Assembly: GCF_900115365.1 (NCBI RefSeq) | Contig: NZ_FOWD01000008.1 | Location: forward strand, 62,001-126,000 | DNA: 64,000 nucleotides | From: Anaerocolumna aminovalerica | Lineage (GTDB): Bacteria; Bacillota; Clostridia; Lachnospirales; Lachnospiraceae | Direction of reading: 5' to 3' | In this document: positions 60,171 through 64,000 of the stretch, piece after piece | Layout of the letters: each line of letters begins with the position of its first letter | Numbering within the stretch: the first letter of the stretch is position 1 | Position numbers and translations under genes: made by a program | The notes under the pieces: model-generated | Seen by the model: only the letters and a program-made list of their open reading frames with translations | What the model was told of the DNA's origin: nothing | Database searches by the model: none

Positions 60171-61178
60171 TTATAAGAATTTCCATCTAACATCTTCCTT
60201 AAACTGTTTTCTGGAGGGATTACCTTCCACTCTCCATACTTGTTTACGTTTTAAATCATAAACAACAGACCATACGGTATCTGCATTCTTCTTACGGTTA
60301 TACTGACACATAAACCCATATTTTCCTGACAATATTGCTTTTGCATATTCAACGGAATATAATTCTTGCTTACCTTTTAATGCATTGTAAACTGTTTTAT
60401 ATCGGTCATGAGAGCGCCAATCATCAATTGTGGTATTTCTATATTGCTGCATCAGCTCTGAGTTGAAATTATTAGCCGTTGCCACAAACCTTTCACCTTC
60501 CTCTGGCCTAATGACCACTATATCTTTTGGGTTATTTTCTACAACAGCTATTTCTCCATATTTATCTGCAATAGTTATGGTTTGAGCTGAAGCAATAGGT
60601 AATCTGTGAAGCTCAGCAATTGCTTCTTCCGTTGTCCTGCACTTTTCCAAAAGATATCTAACTAACATACCTGAATTAAATCCCGGTTTTTTTATTTTAG
60701 GGTATATGAAAGTAAGTCCTACTGCCAGTCCATGTTCATTGACACCATCTTCCATCTGCACAAAAGCAGTCGTATTTCCGTTAAAAGAATTACTGTTTTT
60801 CAGATTATAAATACAGTTCATATATAGTTTTTCTATATCAACTAAAAAATCACTGTTTCTGGCAAATAGTATTTCTTCATCCGTCTTAAACGCGAAGCAT
60901 GTACATTTATTATCAAACTCAAAACAGTACATGCTGAATAGCAATGCTTGAAGCGTCTCCACAGGGATTTCATTTCCCTCCGCAATCCCTTGAATTTCTT
61001 CCAGCAGCTCAGGGAAATATCTTTTATATTCCTTTTCACATTCTTTTGCAAATATATACCTATCTTCTGTCAATTCAAAGGTAGGACAATTATCAAGTTT
61101 TTTTCCAAACTTTAATAGTGTTTTTCCCCATTTATATCCTACTTCATAATGTGTTCCTTTGAATCTTCTGTGATACAT
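60171..61178 (-). CDS. C45 family Ntn hydrolase / acyltransferase-like protein
   Basis: A member of the N-terminal-nucleophile family that includes acyl-CoA:6-aminopenicillanate acyltransferase and choloylglycine-type hydrolases. Residues 1-110 precede a Cys-rich processing site (FDNKCTCFAFKTDEEILFARNSDF, in two parts: KCTCFAFK and EEILFARNSDF); one of these Cys would be the nucleophile. VNEHGLAVGLTFI and YGEIAVVENNPKDIVVIR continue the fold. Length 335 residues; no signal peptide, so probably cytosolic. AGGAGGG precedes ATG 61178. Substrate unknown; amide-bond hydrolysis is likely. Confidence 0.8.
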   Translation of the reverse strand: MYHRRFKGTHYEVGYKWGKTLLKFGKKLDNCPTFELTEDRYIFAKECEKEYKRYFPELLEEIQGIAEGNEIPVETLQALLFSMYCFEFDNKCTCFAFKTDEEILFARNSDFLVDIEKLYMNCIYNLKNSNSFNGNTTAFVQMEDGVNEHGLAVGLTFIYPKIKKPGFNSGMLVRYLLEKCRTTEEAIAELHRLPIASAQTITIADKYGEIAVVENNPKDIVVIRPEEGERFVATANNFNSELMQQYRNTTIDDWRSHDRYKTVYNALKGKQELYSVEYAKAILSGKYGFMCQYNRKKNADTVWSVVYDLKRKQVWRVEGNPSRKQFKEDVRWKFL

Positions 61179-61308
61179 AAAATCACCCTCCTAAAATCAT
61201 TATTAAGAGGTAGCGCTATCTCTATGAACTATGGTAATTGAATAAAAATTTTAAGTCAAGAACTATATTATTCTTACCAAAGTTTTTAATTAGAAGGTGA
61301 AAAATATA

Positions 61309-61596
61309 CTAGGTATTGTCCTTTTGATCAATTTGTGATCTCCAATAACGGGAACCATCTGCCTCCCGGCACAGCAAACCGTTATCAATTAGTTCTCGCC
61401 GTAAAACAAAGTAATCCCCAAAGGTATGCCATTCATCGCAGATGTTATTAACCTCTTTTTCCGTATAAGTGCAGTTTGCCTCAAATTTCTCTGACAAATA
61501 TTCCAGTAAAGCAAAACGTGTCTTTTTATTTCGTGGTAATTGTATTATCTTGCCTGAATCATCAAGAAATCTCTTAATATTAATTCTTTGTTCCAT
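61309..61596 (-). CDS. DUF2087 domain protein, 95 residues
   Basis: Matches the DUF2087 pattern closely: INIKRFLDDSGKIIQLPRNK, FALLEYLSEKFEANCTYTE, EVNNICDEWHTFGDYFVLRR and LIDNGLLCREADGSRYWR. Such domains usually occur in small transcription-regulator-like proteins; no enzyme activity is known. GAGGAGA precedes ATG 61596. Single gene. Confidence 0.85.
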   Translation of the reverse strand: MEQRINIKRFLDDSGKIIQLPRNKKTRFALLEYLSEKFEANCTYTEKEVNNICDEWHTFGDYFVLRRELIDNGLLCREADGSRYWRSQIDQKDNT

Positions 61597-61641
61597 TATA
61601 GTCTCCTCATTTTATATCTTACTGTTTAATAGTACTGTAAT

Positions 61642-61833
61642 CCTAAGCCTCGTTTAGATTATGAAATTGCTTTATCACCTATATTCATCCTATCTGCAAT
61701 CTGCTTTACTTCATTTGCTTTTCTTTACCAGATAGAACAACAATGTCCTAACCTTTTTAATATCCAATTGTTTCGCCCCCATATACAGCATAATAATTGA
61801 TTATATTAAGATATACAATAAACGCCCCGTAGA
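61642..61833 (-). pseudogene. Decayed copy of the 5' end of the HTH-desulfoferrodoxin gene
   Basis: This stretch aligns over about 190 bp with the promoter and first about 50 codons of the gene at 63187-63804. Shared segments include ATCCAATTGT, CCATATACAGC, ATAATTGAT, ATATACAAT and CCGTAGA. In the copy, single-base deletions shift the frame near codon 18 and a stop follows, and the remainder of the gene is missing. It is the remains of a duplication about 2 kb from the intact gene. Confidence 0.7.
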
Positions 61834-61869
61834 ATTAAACGAAAACATCTCCATTTACACAGTTTTACA

Positions 61870-61899
61870 TTGAAGCTTTTTGTATAATTATGGTATAAT
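61870..61899 (+). promoter_or_regulatory. Promoter of the DUF4241 gene
   Basis: TTGAAG (61870-61875), an 18-bp spacer and extended -10 TGGTATAAT ending at 61899. A second TATAAT is at 61883. Confidence 0.5.
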
Positions 61900-61994
61900 C
61901 TTGGCATCTGTATTTAAGATTATTATTTGGCATCTGAAAATCGAGGATGTTCAGCAAATTTATTTAAGCCTATCTTTTGAAAGGAAAAAATCAC

Positions 61995-62777
61995 ATGGGA
62001 CTATTTTCAAAAAAGAAAAAAACAAATGATAAAGTAACAGAACCAGAGAAAAAACAGCCGGAAGTCCAAATATTGTTTAAAGAAAATTTAAAGTACATCA
62101 GTCAAACAGAAATCAATGTTGCTGATATAGAAGGACAATTTGTGAAAAGCCAAACGAGGTTTTATTTAACTGTTGGAGAAATTGATTGTCCCAGTGGGAA
62201 AATAATTGTATCTGATCCTCTCTGCTATCTTACCAGCGGAAAACTTTCTCCTCAACTTGCTGTAAATATTCCTATTGGTACATATCCGGTTGAAGTATCC
62301 ATATGCAGGAATCCCTATATTGGAATTCGTATGTGTACTGGGAGATTAAAAGTTAAGGATACCAAAGCTGTAAGATATAGTTGTGCCGAACCTACTGAAG
62401 AGACTGCAGTTGCAAAATGTACGAACGGTGTTATGACAGGATTTCCTGTAGATGCAGGAATGATGTCCTTTTGTGATGTACAAGTTGCAGAGGAGTATCG
62501 GGCTTTTTTAAGCAAATGGCATAAAGAAAACGAAGGTAAAAATCATTATAACGATTACTTTGCCCATTTCTTCACCGAAAGTGAAAAAGCACTGCCTGCC
62601 TATCAACGGGAGGACGGCGATTTTATAGAATGGACAAATCCGAATAGCAGAAACAAAATGGTAATGATTGCTTCTGGTTTTGGTGATGGATTTTATCAAA
62701 GCTTCTGGGGCTATGATAAAGAGAACGAATTATGTGAACTAATAGTCCCAATGGTCAATCCTGATATATTTGAATAA
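61995..62777 (+). CDS. DUF4241 domain protein, 260 residues
   Basis: After a Lys-rich N-terminus (MGLFSKKKK) the rest matches the DUF4241 family: GEIDCPSGKIIVSDPLCYL, IPIGTYPVEVSI, GFPVDAGMMSFCDVQVAEEY and the final MIASGFGDGFYQSFWGYD. The family is widespread and of unknown function; it is sometimes found as an immunity protein in toxin loci, but no toxin gene is adjacent here. A TTG-started extension (61977) is less likely than ATG 61995, which has GAAAGGA upstream. Confidence 0.82.
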   Translation: MGLFSKKKKTNDKVTEPEKKQPEVQILFKENLKYISQTEINVADIEGQFVKSQTRFYLTVGEIDCPSGKIIVSDPLCYLTSGKLSPQLAVNIPIGTYPVEVSICRNPYIGIRMCTGRLKVKDTKAVRYSCAEPTEETAVAKCTNGVMTGFPVDAGMMSFCDVQVAEEYRAFLSKWHKENEGKNHYNDYFAHFFTESEKALPAYQREDGDFIEWTNPNSRNKMVMIASGFGDGFYQSFWGYDKENELCELIVPMVNPDIFE

Positions 62778-62827
62778 ATTTCTAAAAAGGTTATGAACAT
62801 AGGATTGAAAGCAAAGCTTCAGGAAAT

Positions 62828-63166
62828 TTATATTTTACTGTCTTTGCTTTCAATCCACATTTCCAGCAGAGCGTCAATATCATCCGAAAATTCCCGTTCT
62901 GTCTGTGTTTCTCCTTTTTTTAATTCTTCAAGTACAGCAAAGGAAAATGTCTCTGATCCATACTGATTCCATTCTGCAAACATACACATTTCAGGACACG
63001 TATTTGTTTCAGTAAAAAATTCGAAACGTTTTTTTACACTTTGCATATCCTTAGTGGATTTAATCCACATACGGCCATTTGCATTGCATTTAATGCAATA
63101 TACTCCACCGATTACTACTCTATTTTTATATTGTTCTTTTAATTCTTTTCTTGAATGCTTTTCCAT
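62828..63166 (-). CDS. GIY-YIG-like protein with degenerate active site
   Basis: A 112-residue protein with the start MEKHSRKELKEQYKNR and a GIY-YIG-like core GVYCIKCNANGRMWIKST; the usual second motif YIG reads WIK. A possible Arg (KKRFEFF) and Glu (LEELKKGE) of the fold are still there. The loss of the second Tyr suggests weak or absent nuclease activity. The frame is open to 63199, but AAGG before ATG 63166 is better. It lies 20 bp after the HTH-desulfoferrodoxin gene in the same direction and may be co-transcribed. Confidence 0.7.
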   Translation of the reverse strand: MEKHSRKELKEQYKNRVVIGGVYCIKCNANGRMWIKSTKDMQSVKKRFEFFTETNTCPEMCMFAEWNQYGSETFSFAVLEELKKGETQTEREFSDDIDALLEMWIESKDSKI

Positions 63167-63186
63167 AAATATTACCTTCTTTCTAA

Positions 63187-63804
63187 CTATAAGACCCAAA
63201 GGCCATGCTTATTACAGTAATAATACAAATTACCGCCATACTTTTGCTGAAGCCTGCCTCCATTTATTTTAGGAAATCGTACTGCTGGTGATTGTTCCGG
63301 ATAAAGTTTAGTAAGTAAAATACAGTCGCTTGTAACATAAGCCATAAAGGTAATATAATGTACTTTACTCATTTCATGGGAAAAAGTAATATAATATTCA
63401 CCTTCCATGTCTTCAACCTTTGCAGTATGCATATCATCAGCCGGTTTTGGAACAAGGGGGAGTAATTTTCGTCCGCAGCAAGATATATCCGCATTGCCCA
63501 TGCTTGTAATAACACTTCCGCAATTGGGACATACATAAAATTTAATTCGCTTCAAATTACCGGATTCCACATTATTTGGTTCCAAATCACCTGCCAAAAT
63601 TCTTTCGATATTTATATCAAATATATTAGAAAGTTCTCTAAGCAGCGATACATCAGGGCACCCCAGACCTCGTTCCCATTTTGAAACTGTCTTATCACTT
63701 ATATTCATCATATCCGCAATCTGCTTTTGGGTCATTTGTTTTTCTTTACGAAGACGGTATAACAATGTTCCAACTTTTTTATTATCCAATTGTCTTACCT
63801 CCAT
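63187..63804 (-). CDS. HTH regulator fused to a desulfoferrodoxin (superoxide reductase)-like domain
   Basis: Residues about 8-75 are an XRE helix-turn-helix (LRKEKQMTQKQIADMMNISD, SKWERGLGCPDVSLL). Residues 91-111 carry CPNC...CC (Cys92, 95, 109, 110) like the desulforedoxin iron centre of desulfoferrodoxin. Residues 120-205 match the superoxide reductase core, with the five ligands of its second iron centre in order: His126, His143 and His149 (SHEMSKVHYITF), Cys197 and His200 (YYYCNKHGLW). Both metal sites look complete. A redox- or oxygen-sensing regulator is the likely role. ATG 63804 has no clear RBS, while GGAGG lies 8 nt before an in-frame TTG at 63789, so the true start may be that. 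Confidence 0.82.
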   Translation of the reverse strand: MEVRQLDNKKVGTLLYRLRKEKQMTQKQIADMMNISDKTVSKWERGLGCPDVSLLRELSNIFDINIERILAGDLEPNNVESGNLKRIKFYVCPNCGSVITSMGNADISCCGRKLLPLVPKPADDMHTAKVEDMEGEYYITFSHEMSKVHYITFMAYVTSDCILLTKLYPEQSPAVRFPKINGGRLQQKYGGNLYYYCNKHGLWVL

Positions 63805-64000
63805 ATACAGCCATAATAATTGATAATATTAAAATATACAATCAACGCTCCGTAGAGTGTATTGCCATTTCAATCTTCAGCATTAAAATTAAATGCGAAA
63901 TAACCTTTTCTTATTATACAGCTGAAATCATTTTTTATCACCATGATATATAATTCAATGATTTATTTAAGTGATCCAATTTAAAAAGGCATGAAAGTCA

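Noticed and set aside
1-64000. tRNA, rRNA, CRISPR arrays, intact transposases or phage genes
   Set aside because: None was seen on reading both strands; the palindromes reported lack any transposase gene.

Overview
The window is low-GC Firmicutes DNA. The recR / ybaB / dnaX block, the niaR-type 3H repressor, the strong AGGAGG ribosome-binding sites, the anaerobic (cbi-type) cobalamin route and many Clostridia-type families point to an anaerobic clostridium, most likely in or near the Lachnospiraceae. That placement is inference. No rRNA, tRNA, CRISPR array or intact insertion sequence was found.

Layout. 0-6 kb (minus strand): recR (cut by the window edge), a secreted LysM-anchored 5'-nucleotidase, ybaB, dnaX and niaR. 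6-18 kb: a soluble chemoreceptor with a zinc-binding CZB domain, an M15 peptidoglycan peptidase, pgi, a coiled-coil protein, an oleate hydratase, a sodium-dependent symporter divergent from a LysR regulator, a monofunctional transglycosylase and an AraC/GyrI regulator. 18-38 kb: one nearly gapless minus-strand cobalamin operon. It starts at a promoter near 38,150, passes through a B12 riboswitch whose terminator carries the ribosome-binding site of the first gene, and ends in a terminator at 18,236. Its order is cbiP, cobT, cobU, cobS, a second cobU-like gene, cobC, cbiB, cobD-cbiC (fusion), cbiD, cbiF, cbiG, cbiH, cbiJ-cbiE-cbiT (triple fusion), cbiA, cbiQ, cbiO, cbiM, cbiN, cbiK, cbiL and a Cys-rich small protein. 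It covers cobalt uptake, cobalt insertion into sirohydrochlorin, corrin ring building and nucleotide-loop assembly. Genes for sirohydrochlorin synthesis and for corrinoid adenosylation are not in the window.

38-50 kb: a PDZ/radical-SAM-like DUF512 protein with a small partner, a three-gene MoxR AAA+ / propeller-like / vWA module, a second oleate hydratase, and a LysR regulator divergent from a split chromate transporter. 50-54 kb: a heterodimeric ABC exporter behind a leader with a candidate leader peptide and terminator (an attenuator), plus a DUF6506 gene. 54-64 kb is an accessory stretch of small regulators and orphan enzymes (SDR, AraC, maltose-type acetyltransferase, XRE, MerR, XRE-TPR, C45 Ntn hydrolase, DUF2087, DUF4241, GIY-YIG-like). 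It contains two scars of gene decay and ends with an XRE helix-turn-helix protein fused to a complete desulfoferrodoxin-like iron domain.

The most interesting signals are: the HTH-desulfoferrodoxin fusion; the MoxR/propeller/vWA module; a 65-71 nt leader occurring twice inside the cobalamin operon, whose 3' part (a small hairpin followed by CGGAATKGAGG) also precedes two unrelated genes; and the candidate leader-peptide attenuator of the ABC exporter.
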